A stretch of DNA of 64,000 nt. Source: Amoebophrya sp. A120. Lineage: Eukaryota > Sar > Dinophyceae > Syndiniales > Amoebophryaceae. Shown piece after piece: positions 37,032 to 47,078 of this stretch. The stretch lies in the NCBI GenBank assembly GCA_905178155.1, contig CAJINV010000013.1, positions 1,063,790-1,127,789 of the forward strand. Reading direction: 5' to 3'. Positions within the stretch are counted from its first letter, which is position 1; the number at the start of each line of letters is the position of its first letter. The position numbers and the translations under genes were made by a program. Under the pieces are notes generated by a model. That model worked only from the letters and a program-made list of their open reading frames with translations. It searched no databases and was not told the origin of the DNA.

Positions 37032-37136
37032 ATTTTATGCAGTTACCGCAGACGGGCCACCCAATGGATGGCCGCTCGGTGGGAGCAGTCCCCCACCGCG
37101 TCGTCGAGGCGCCCAGGGAGATGGAGCACCTGACCC
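37032..37136 (+). repeat. 105-bp repeat, copy 1
   Basis: Near-identical to 37414-37518; starts ATTTTATGCAGTTACCGCAG and ends GAGCACCTGACCC. Confidence 0.9.
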
Positions 37137-37254
37137 GCGATGGAAGACATGGACCTCTGTCACACCCCGTAAGAAAAGGGCGGCGCGAGGTCTTAGCGGC
37201 CCATCCGTGGTAACGTAACCACCTAGAAGCAAATGGGAGGGGGGGCGGGCGAAA

Positions 37255-37418
37255 CAAATACCACCCCGAAAGTCGGTGGGCTGTCCTGACTAATCTTCTC
37301 AAGTCCTGGCTACCGTAAACTAAGGGCTGAGGGCGGACACGGGCATAAAATACCGCCCGACCATCCTCAGCCTAGGCTCACAGGCTCGCTAGCCTGTTGC
37401 TACCCGGGCATACATTTT
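37255..37418 (+). repeat. 165-bp repeat, copy 1
   Basis: Near-identical to 38440-38605; starts CAAATACCACCCCGAAA and ends GGGCATACATTTT. Confidence 0.9.
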
Positions 37419-37518
37419 ATGCAGTTACCGCAGACGGGCCACCCAATGGATGGCCGCTCGGTGGGAGCAGTCCCCCACCGCGTCGTCGAGGCGCCCAGGG
37501 AGATGGAGCACCTGACCC
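37414..37518 (+). repeat. 105-bp repeat, copy 2
   Basis: Second copy of the 37032-37136 unit, abutting the end of the 165-bp repeat. Confidence 0.9.
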
Positions 37519-38049
37519 ACCGGCGGAGGCCGGATACGCCGAAGCATCCCAAAGAACCCGCTGTGGCGCTTGCGGCCAGTAGATGAATTTGGGAAACCGG
37601 TGCGCCCCATCGATGAAGGCGTAGCAACGAACGACGACGGGCTGAAAAGTGGGCCGATAGACTAAGACGCGGGCCTATCAGAAGGGTCCGCCAAATAGAA
37701 CGAAAAACCGCGATCGCCCAGGCTTAGCATAGCCCCATTACAAACCAATCGGACGAGTCTCGGTCTCGCATAGCGATGGGAGGGGAAGTCCGGATATTTA
37801 TCTCAAAGCAGATCCAACGAAGTCCAGCGCTCTAGTCAGGGAGAAAGTTCGCAAGGGTAACGGGTTCGAACCGCCAGTGCCAAACGACCCCTCCTCCCAT
37901 CGCAAAGCGAGACCGACCGCCGTTCCTCGTCCCGAGGACAGAACGGCCAGACAACACCTATCCCGCATAGATAGCTGGCAACGAGACGTTTCCGACCTTC
38001 GGAGTCCAAAATTCCCGCACAGCGGACCAAGCTAGACCTTCGGACAAGC

Positions 38050-38390
38050 GAAAGCCAGAACTTGCGAAAGGCGGAAGCCAAATTTCCCGACAAGCGGAAG
38101 CCAAAGTTCGAGGCTCCGAAAAAGCGGAAGCCAAAATTTCCGACAAGCGGAAGCCAAATTTTCCGACAAGCGGAAAGCCAAAATTTCCGACAAGCGGAAG
38201 CCAAAATTTCCGACAAGCGGAAGCCAAATCATCCGCAAAGCGGGCCAAACAATCATCCGCAAAGCGGGACTAACGATCATCCGCAAAGCGGGCCAATCAT
38301 CCGCAAAGCGGGCCAATCATCCGCAAAGCGGGACTAACGATCATCCGCAAAGCGGGACTAACGATCATCCGCAAAGCGGGACAAACGAGA
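38050..38390. repeat. Two short tandem arrays
   Basis: First, about seven units of roughly 23 bp built on GCGGAAGCCAAAATTTCCGA (38050-38232). Then about seven units built on CATCCGCAAAGCGGG with variable spacers (38228-38390). Confidence 0.9.
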
Positions 38391-38439
38391 CTTACTACCA
38401 ACGGCAGGGGCGTTACTCCCTGGGAACAAGAGAAGGCGA

Positions 38440-38605
38440 ACAAATACCACCCCGAAATTCGGTGGGTTGTCCTGACTAATCTTCTCAAGTCCTGGCTACC
38501 GTACACTAAAGGGCTGAGGGCGGACACGGGCATAAAATACCGCCCGACCATCCTCAGCCTAGGCTCACAGGCTCGCTAGCCTGTTGCTACCCGGGCATAC
38601 ATTTT
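38440..38605 (+). repeat. 165-bp repeat, copy 2
   Basis: Second copy of 37255-37418, ending the block about 60 bp before the 3' end of the next gene. Confidence 0.9.
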
Positions 38606-38668
38606 CGTGGTCTTTTATTTTTTGTTCTCAAGAAGTAAACACCTGACTAGATGAAGTAAGACTTTGTT

Positions 38669-41600
38669 TTATTGAATCATGTAGCAGATCCTGGGAAACT
38701 GCGGGATGACACTTCTTTCCAAGTAGAAGGGGTGCTGGCTTAGAAACGTCTGCACCGCGCACCGCTCCTCCACTGTTAGCAGCGAAAGCCTCGTCGTCCG
38801 CCAAAGGTTTTCAAAGTGCACAATTGACCGGGCCACCGGGTGCCATTCCAAGCGGAGCGACAGAGGAAGGGCGGAGTCGTAGAACCGAGATTTCAGCAGG
38901 ATGGAGGTTTGCTGGTCGTGGTGCGGGTCCTTGTGATGTTCTACTTCTTCTACTTCCGCCAATCGCCCTCGTCCTCGACTTTTTCTAGTTTTTTCCCCTC
39001 TACTACTTCGCTGAAGAGCCGGCCCACTGCTCCTTCCTTGGTACCCGAACTGAAATTCCAATTCGTTTTCGTTCCTACCGTTCGGATCAACAAGTACATT
39101 CTTTTCGCTTTCGAAATTATTAAACGGACCACTGCGGGGCACGTAGGCGAACAACACGCTCCACAAATGTTCGAAGATCATGCAGATGGCCTTGTTGTAA
39201 ATTTTCGGCGTCGATGTGATGTCAACCCGGACGGAGACAAAATCGGTGACGCGCGGCCCCCGCAGCGCATCCGGCTGAAACATCGTTTTCGAAAGGCCTC
39301 TGTGCACCTTGTTGTGCCACGCGGCGCGGTAGAAGTTATTTGATGCAGTTCTGCTTCGGTCGCGGCGCCGTTCTTGTTGTGGTGCCTGTTGTTCAAATCC
39401 CGCACTTATCAAATGCAAAAGTGTCTGGGTCTGGAAGATTCTGAGATTTGTCATGCATATTTTGCATGACCCAGGATGTCTGTAATGCACGACCTAGCAT
39501 CACAGATTTTTAGAGGGCTTCCCAGCCAACTCCGCATGACAAATGCCCTCCCCGCGTAGCAGAAACGAACCCTCTCTTGCTGGTCATGCAATACAGATTT
39601 TTTTAGAGTCCAAAGTTAGCATCACAAGTTCCAACGTTCCAGACCCAGACACTTTTACATTTGATAGCACTACCGCTGAAAAACGCCTGCCACGTGTGCT
39701 CGACCGACTGCAGGCCAAACGCCACCTGCGTGTACCAGGAACGCGCCTTTGACAAAACAGCCGCTTTCGACAGGAGAAAGACCCCGTAGTCGTATCCGCC
39801 GAAGTGGTGTTGCGGCAGGGTGAACTTCTCTTGAAACAGCACGTTCCAAATTCTGCGGTGGAGCTGCAGCTCGTACGCATCCGGCAGGCGGTGGTACGTG
39901 GCTTCCTCGTAGTTGATTTTCCCGCGCTTGATCGGGTTCTTCGTCTTTGCGGCATCGAAGTACTTCGATTTCACAAACGTGCGGAATTTCTCGAAGTAGG
40001 AGCGAGATTTCATCAAATGTTCTGGCTCATCTTCGTGAACTACTACAGGATCGCCGCTCGGTGCTGGCAAAAGTCTCTCTTCGACAAACTTCTGTATTCT
40101 GGCTTGCTTCATAACGGATTTCAGTCGCGCTTTGGCTTTGTCATCTACTGCACGACGGAGTAGGGCGGGAGGCAATGGCACTTCTGTATTCTCTATCTCT
40201 GCACCGGAAAAACCAGCAGGGTCCGCCGCACCAGGTCCATCATTTTCATAATTTGGACTGATGGCGCCGTCGGGAGAAATAGGAGTTCTTGCGCTAGAAG
40301 ATGTAGCGTCAACATTCTCGATCTCTTCGTACCACCCGTCGTCCATTTCGAAATCCTTTTTGTTCAAGAAGTCGCCCATTTCCCCGCTCTCCAACCCGAC
40401 TTGGTGGTACACAAACGTTTCGGGGGAAACGAAGCCGCCGAAACTTGCTGGTTGAGATACAACTGTGCCTGCGGTGCTGTGGCCGTTCTGGCCGTCAACT
40501 ATTATTTCCTCGCCCGCTGAGGACAATCTTCCTTCATTCGTTTCTGTGCTGTCACGACGATCAGCAACGTCCTCGCGGTCCTCTCTTGGCGGCCACATTA
40601 AAAGAGACTCGCGGCCCGCCCCCTCGTCCACGCTTCCACGAGATGAAACCACGCCAAATGCTTTCGACTCGTCCGACGCAAGGAATTTCTCCCGCAGTAA
40701 TGAAAGGGGTGGAGGAGAGGACGTTAATGTTGCACCAGCATCGTGGTCTTCTTGTATGCTAGTTGTACTTCTTGTAGCGGCCTTAATGTTGCTCATTATC
40801 TTCCTGGTTGGGAACACTGGTTCGTGCAAGAGCGGTCCGTGCTGCCGTTTTCCCAAGTGCACCACGTCTGCCTTGATCTCCCGCTTCCACTCCTGCCCCC
40901 GCTCCAACGCTTCAAACAAAGCCTGCATGATGCCCGGCGTCGCGTGCTCCCGCCAATCGGGGTGGGCCATGAAAGTCACATCCGGCAGCTCGTCGTAATA
41001 CTTCGCCAAGTGCCAGAACCGCACTCCCACGTCCAAAGTTCGCACGTCTTCCTCGTGCGAGTCGTCGAAAAACACGGAATCCGCACGAAACTTCGCGCAA
41101 CGGTCGAGCAGGTTCGCCGCGAGCGGGTTTTGAAGGAATCTCTCCACTTCCTGCGCTCTCTTACTCTTAGTCTCTTCTGTTTCATCTCCTAATGAAGTTT
41201 TGCTGTCCAGTAGCTCCTTCGCGGAAAAAACCCGGTAAGTTTTGTCCGTTGCTTTTTGGTGAAACGCAAAGGAATTCGTGTCGGACGCGGTGGTGGGCAT
41301 CTTCGACGTAGTTTCTTCGTTGATAGAAGTCCTTGATGCACTCCTACTTGGCAGGAACCGCCCGAACTCGCCGCACAGATCGTAGAAGAAAATTCGGCTC
41401 CAGCCGGGAAACACGGAAATGTCCAAATCTTCCACATCGGATTCGGCACAAACGGGCAACACAATGTCGATGGAAATGCGGTTTTTCCGCACGCTTTCAG
41501 GCAGCTGCGTCCGCCCGTTCCAGTACTGTTTTTGCACTTCCGACACGTTTTCGTCGCTCCAGGCGCCAATGTTCATCACGGAGATGCTGTCGGACCGCTC

Positions 41601-44600
41601 CGACAGCTGCGCCCCGCGGTAGTAGTGGTGCTCGCGGGGCTTCTTGTTCTCCTTTTCTGCATCCGAAAGCAGGGAGGCAAGCAGCTCGCCGACGGAAATC
41701 GCGGGCTGGTGTTCTACTTTTAGTTCTTGTCCTGAGCCTGACGCTGTGTGATCAGCAGTCTTGCCTTGTTCGGAATCTTCTTCATCCAGGCGGTCCTCAC
41801 TGGATGAAGCGGAATGATGTTTATCTTTCTCCTGCTCGCGTCGAAAAGCGTCACAAACGCAGTCTTCGTAAACCAATCGAGACCCGACTCCAAACTCCTC
41901 GCACGTTCTCCTCATGTAGGCATGGAGGAAGGACGCACTGGTGTTCGCAGAACCAGAAGCCCCCGACGACGTGTGGTCGAGAGCAGCAGTTCCGTGGTCG
42001 GGTATCTCAAACTCCAGAATGTGTAGCTCGAGGACCTGTTTCAGTTGTTTCAGCAGCGAGAGCTCTTCTTCTTCGACGTCCACTACTACTCGTGTTTTAT
42101 TCCCTCTTGCGCCTTCAACACCCTTGCTGTTACGTCGACCATTGATGTTCGCGCCAGCGGTGCTGGTCCTAGTGCTTATTTCTTCTATCACGCTCTGCAG
42201 CCAGCCCCTGAGCTGCCAGGCGTACAGCTGCGCCCGGCAAAGACTCACCACCCGCAGCATCTTCAAGCGGATGATTTGCACCGCGACGGCCAACGGACGG
42301 GACAAGACCAGTAAAATGGGGAAGCCCATACGCTCCAGCCAGATCCAGTAGATCAAAAATTTCGACGGTAACTCGTTGCTCTTCGATTGGCGCGCGCGCT
42401 CCACGAGCCTCAAATACCGCTCGTGGCGATGCTCGTTTGTTTTTGGCGGTAAAACCGCAGGCGGGTCAGTGTAACCTTCTTGTCCTTCCGGTTCAGGTAG
42501 ATGATCCTCGTTGCGTTCATTCAGTATTGCGGCCAGCACATCTTCCTCCGGACCATGATCCACCTCGACATCCACATCGTGTGGATGTGGACCAGTAGTA
42601 CTCTTCCCGGTTCTCGAGTCGTCGCTTGAAACATCAATATGAGCGTCACGCTTTTTATTTCCATCGAGGAAAAATCGCACAACAATTCTGACGAAGTCAA
42701 ACGCTGTGAAGTCAGCGTTTCTGGATACCACCCACTGTCGTATCTGCTCCTTCACCGTGCGCGGCATGAAACGCATTCTTTCCGCCGCCAGAAAGTCCCC
42801 AGGGACGGACTCCTCCTTCGTCTGTATCACCTGCTGTTTCAGCTGCTCTTGCTGCAGGGTTCGGGTGATCTCTTTGTCGATATTTGCACGTTCTTCCTCT
42901 TCGTCAACATGACGTTCTTCAACAAGCCCCTTGTGCGGTTGCGCTCCCTCGTTCCGCTGGGCCTGGTGCTGCCCGTCTTCATCTCCTTCCTGCTCGTCGT
43001 ATATTACTGCAGAACTGGCGCTCTCCACCGGCAGCGCAACAGCAGCACCAGAAGGAAAAACCCTATGCCTCAGCTCCTCTCTTGCCCGAAAATGCCGAAT
43101 CACCTCCCAATTCCACACCTCGTCACGCTCCAGCAGCCAACTGCATTGAAATGGGTTATACGGTGCTGCAGGAGGAGGTGGAGGACCAGCTGTTGACCCG
43201 ACTACTTTTTGTTCATCCGGCCGATGTCGCGGTGCCGCACTGGAAGCATCTGTTTTTGACTTTTCACCGCTTTCAGCACCCTTGTCAGAATTTCCTCCCG
43301 CGTCCGCGCGGTCTGCTACGAGGTCTTCGGGAATACCTCTCGGAGCTCCTGCTGCTGCAAAAGGTTTTCTCATACGCTTGCACTCCGCATACCCCGCGCC
43401 GTCGTCCGCCTCAAAGCTGTGCTGACAGTGGTACACGGTGCGCTCCGCCATCTGGCGTTCAATCCACGGCACGTAATCCGGCGTCAAAGGCGGTCCTTTA
43501 TTCCGATACACTGGGTTCTCCGAATGCAGCTCATTTTCTTCGTCTTCTTGCTGCCCAGTTGCTTCACGTCTTCTATCTGCGCTACTTCTTGTCTCACTAA
43601 CCAACAACCGCATGTCCTCCGTACTGTGGTAGAAAGGAGTGCGTTTCAGAGGGCCTTGCAACGAATCGAAGTCTTCCAGCAAACACGTTTGTTCCTGTAG
43701 CTGGTTCACCTCGAGAGACACCACCAGGTTCCAGAGAAAGGAAAGCGCAGGATTAGCCGTTCTAGAAGTATTCTGCGTAGAGACTGTTGCAAAAGATGGC
43801 CTGAGGCGAAGATCGGATGATCTGGAGTTCTCAAGTCGCGAACTGTAGATGATCTCGCTTTGTCCTTCCGCTTGCTCCTCACGAGTAGTCTGCTCGGTTC
43901 GTTCCTGATCCTCGTCGTTTCTATCGTTTATTCCATCTAGCTGCCTAACAGTGTCTTTACTGCCAGCAACCGCGTCGTGTCTGTTTTGCTCGTTCTCCTC
44001 CTCGCGTCTTCGCAATAGATACGTCTCACCATCTTCTCGGGCCTCCGGCCCGTCATAATCGAGCACGGACTTCCCGTCGAACCACCACTGAAAATCATGA
44101 TACGGTGAGCTGACTGTTTCATCGGCGTGGTCCGAGGGGTTGTTCTCAGGATCATTTGCCGAGATGAATCCCCGGTCCCGCAGCCAGGGCATCAGGCTCG
44201 AGAGCCGCACTGCTCGCTTCCCGTAGTCCAACAAACTTTTGAGATGAAACAAGCCGCCCAGCTGCTTCCGGAAGACGACCCGGGCGTGATCGCCGTGGGG
44301 CAGCGAGATCGGAACGTGCTTCCTTTGCTCGTACTCCGGCGGCCACAGGGAGGACGCATCATCGTCCCACGTGCTGCTGGGCTCGACCTCGAAAAACAGC
44401 CGGCCAAGCACGGGATGGGAACGGGAGGACAGAGTACTATTTTCATCATCATCATCAGTTTTTGCGGCCGTGGTACTGGTCGTGTAGGAGTCGATACTGT
44501 CGGTGCTCGTGCTGCGTGGCCGTTCTAGTGTTTCTTCTTCAGGAGGTTCTGGTTTTCTATTTTTTTGATGATGTTCTTGGTTATGATTCAGTAAACCGTA

Positions 44601-45011
44601 CAGCTCTGTGACCTCCTCCACCGACAAATGCTGGGTCCGCTGACAGCACAAGTCGAAGGTCGGCTGCAGGTCCTTCGCGATTGGGAGCCAGTGGTCTTTC
44701 CGCGGATCGAGCAAAGATCCATCTTCGACGCCAGGCAAGAAACAGACCCCAAGACCCTGCGGCAGAACTCTTCCCTTCAACAGGTCGAAGGACCGTTTTT
44801 CGTCCCTTGTGGTCTCGTGTGTTCCTGATGTGCTCCGCCCCTCGCGGCCCTCGCTTCCATCTCGCACTATTCGTTGTTCGTTTCTGCTCTCGTCGAGCAG
44901 AGGATGTTCTTGATCCACCGGCGCGTTTATTTTCTGCTGGCAGCATTGCAAGTGAATCTCCAAATCCGGGAAACAGGAGATTCGGCTCCACGCCAGAAAT
45001 TTCAGAACCAT
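38669..45011 (-). CDS. Large DUF3431-like protein, about 2025 aa
   Basis: Two exons, 45011-39667 and 39401-38669, total 6078 nt. From about residue 1180 the sequence follows the DUF3431 pattern: ISIDIVLPVCAESDVEDLD, an aromatic strand (SRIFFYDLCGEF), then RFWHLAKYYDELPDVTFMAH near 1333, and near 1735 FGGYDYGVFLLSKAAVLSK with QSVEHTWQAFF. DUF3431 proteins are glycosyltransferase-like and of unproven activity. Long acidic, Ser/Glu-rich inserts split the domain. The N-terminal half has a hydrophobic region (WLERMGFPILLVLSRPLAVAV) and Cys-containing segments not recognised. The start MVLKFLAWSRISCF is the first ATG in frame; an overlapping frame from 45099 was judged a shadow. It is one of the largest genes here but has a single introner. 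Confidence 0.6.
39407..39666. mobile_element. Introner, family 1, inverted copy
   Basis: The ends are TATCAAATGCAAAAGTG and CTTTTACATTTGATA. Perfect GCACT repeats lie at 39402-39406 and 39667-39671. Its interior matches 34124-34386 only after reverse complementing. Confidence 0.92.
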
Positions 45012-46174
45012 AGCGAGTAAAGAGTGCCATAAATTCGCTAGCGGCGGAGGGGCGGGTGGTCGTGCTGAAAGGAAGTACGAGAACCTCCTGCTCCGACATT
45101 AATACCTTTGGGGGTTCAGATCATGCAGATATACATAAGTTGTGGTCTTTGTTGTAAGTACTTACTACATTCTCCTGCTCATATCGATATGGAGGCAAAA
45201 ACTCCCAGCACAACCCTTTTCAGTAGCTCGTAGATCGCCGGCCTCGGCGCAATTATACTTTTGACCTCAGTTGTGCCTACGGGATCCTCATCCTGACTGT
45301 TGATCTTGTTGAAAACAAAATCCGATGTCTGCCCACAACCATCGCCACGGCTGAGATCCACAAAGCACAGGCACTACCGTGATTTTCATCCTCGGAGAGT
45401 TACTTCTAGTGTGTTCCACCGCGGCGAAACTACACTGCTCAACGGCCATCAGACGACATGCATGCGATCAAAAAAGTAGAAGATCCCTGAGTATGTATGT
45501 GCCTCATTGCCGTTTTTTTTATGGCACAACACCAAAAACTGATCCTCGAACGGCCGGAAGATGCCCGTGTACAACGGAAGATTGATAGCCTAGTACCAGG
45601 ACAGGAAACTCACACCATCTTCATCAACTGCGACGCCGTCAGAAAGGGTCAACAGATTCAATCACATACACGACACACGCGGAACGCAAAGACAGGACCA
45701 AAGCCGATCATCACACAGGCGAAAAACATTGCTTCCTCATCTTGCACCATCGTTATCGACGACGATTTGCCGGCAGAGCCTGCAGAAAAAAATTGCTGGG
45801 AAGCGGGGGGACGAATAGGGTTCTATCTTTAATCCAAGGGGAGGGCTGCAAAAGTACTTAGGGTGGAGATGCTGGTGCTATTGCACTAAGAAACAAGTCC
45901 TCGCGTTTTACTATTTATGTTCTTTAAGATCCTAAAATACAAATTTGCAACTAGGATTCCGCGGGGCAAAACGAGTACAACGGTATAGCGGCGGTAGTTT
46001 CATCTAAGATGAAAAGAAGTACTTAAGTAAATGAAGTGTCACAAAAATCCGGGGCTTCGAGTTTCATTTTCTATCTCTTCGGGCAGTATAACGAGTTTCA
46101 TGTTTCACGAACTTGCAACTGCTCTTTCTTTTCACCTCTTGTCCCAGCAGAGAGTTCCTCTTCTATCGTATCTA
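45012..46174. other. Intergenic or unresolved 5' region
   Basis: No supported gene. A GT-AG-like interval at 45106-45165 starts with the palindrome GTAAGTACTTAC on the minus strand, hinting at an upstream leader exon of the large gene. A plus-strand frame at 45497-45832 looks unconvincing. Confidence 0.35.
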
Positions 46175-46534
46175 TTATTTCCACGAATCGAAGGGATCCC
46201 CCCGCATGAGCGCTTCCAATTTTCCTGGATCTTGCATGGCTCGCACGACGTAACCCGCACGCTCCAATAAATCGCCATTGATGGACGCCGTTGCCAGCAT
46301 GACCCAACAAGCCGCGTAGTAGTTCTCGTTCGCGATCTGCCGGCGAGAAATGGTCAAGCCGGCGTGGTCCAGCACATCCTGCTGGTTGTATTGCAAGACC
46401 TCGCTCCCCGTGTACTGGTGTACCAAAGCCGTGGAGATGGGGCCAAACATGAAAAAATTCCACTGCCACGACGAATGGATTTTGCTTGCGAAACACTCCG
46501 GCGGGGCGGGAATTCCGGTCATGTCCACCCCCAT
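46175..46534 (-). CDS. Short unidentified protein, 119 aa
   Basis: A single open frame, MGVDMTGIPAPPECFASKIH to GDPFDSWK. It has a Trp/Phe-rich segment (SSWQWNFFMFGPISTALVH) and a helix with ENYYAACWVMLATASI. Codon use is coding-like and the plus-strand alternatives are not. It may be the last exon of a longer gene whose upstream exons were not found. No family was recognised. Confidence 0.45.
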   Translation of the reverse strand: MGVDMTGIPAPPECFASKIHSSWQWNFFMFGPISTALVHQYTGSEVLQYNQQDVLDHAGLTISRRQIANENYYAACWVMLATASINGDLLERAGYVVRAMQDPGKLEALMRGDPFDSWK

Positions 46535-47078
46535 GTCATTTTTTCAGTCGTTGCCCGCAACCGTCTCTCCCGTCCACATATCACGGGCAAAAGTAAATTG
46601 TGTCAGTTACTTTCGTGCGCGAAAAATCTTTTGGCCACGCCCCTATTATGTGTTTTCGCGTTATTATGAGTACTTATCTATCGTGTGACTTTCTCTTTGT
46701 GAACGGATCCTGCCTATCACTCGCACTTTTAGAAGGACTTTTGCCACACATATCATGCTTTGTCCATTTGCAAGACGATGCGGTCGAGAAACTTCTGCGA
46801 ATTGAAGTCTGCCACGCCCTTATACAGGTGAAATACACTGTGCTGGTGTACCTTTTTCAAATTTCAGTGCAGACCACCATGCAAGACAGTCAGTAATACA
46901 ACTGTAATCAATGCCACAAACCAGCGGCAGGTACAGGTAAACTTGAAATAACCTAGTTTACATTTCACGAAGCAAACGAATATGAATAACCTATGGATGC
47001 ATGAATGAATGCCTACTTATGTAACTTCGTTCCTCGTCCTCGGTCATGCGAAATAAATTTGTGATGCCATTGAGGTCT
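46535..47078. other. Intergenic, no gene seen
   Basis: About 540 bp, AT-rich, with short frames only. Confidence 0.45.

Larger units (their letters stand above)
36990..38610. repeat. Complex repeat block (satellite-like)
   Basis: A noncoding block with two long repeated segments and two tandem arrays (listed separately). A 105-bp unit is at 37032-37136 and 37414-37518. A roughly 165-bp unit is at 37255-37418 and 38440-38605. The second unit contains the self-complementary CAGGCTCGCTAGCCTG. The order suggests a higher-order satellite or the remnant of an element with long direct repeats. No coding frame was recognised. Confidence 0.8.

Noticed and set aside
37855-37885. GGGTTCGAACCG, like a tRNA B box
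   Set aside because: No matching A box, acceptor stem or anticodon arm could be drawn; the palindrome alone explains the match.
38050-38390. Spaced short repeats resembling a CRISPR array
   Set aside because: Units are contiguous and imperfect, spacers are not unique fixed-length sequences, no cas genes are present and the context is eukaryotic.
44581-45099. 172-codon frame overlapping the start of the DUF3431-like gene
   Set aside because: It reads MSEQEVLVLPFS at first, but codon quality collapses where the long frame is good. It is kept only as a possible leader exon.
45497-45832. 111-codon plus-strand frame
   Set aside because: Weak codon pattern and no recognisable domain; opposite to the gene array.
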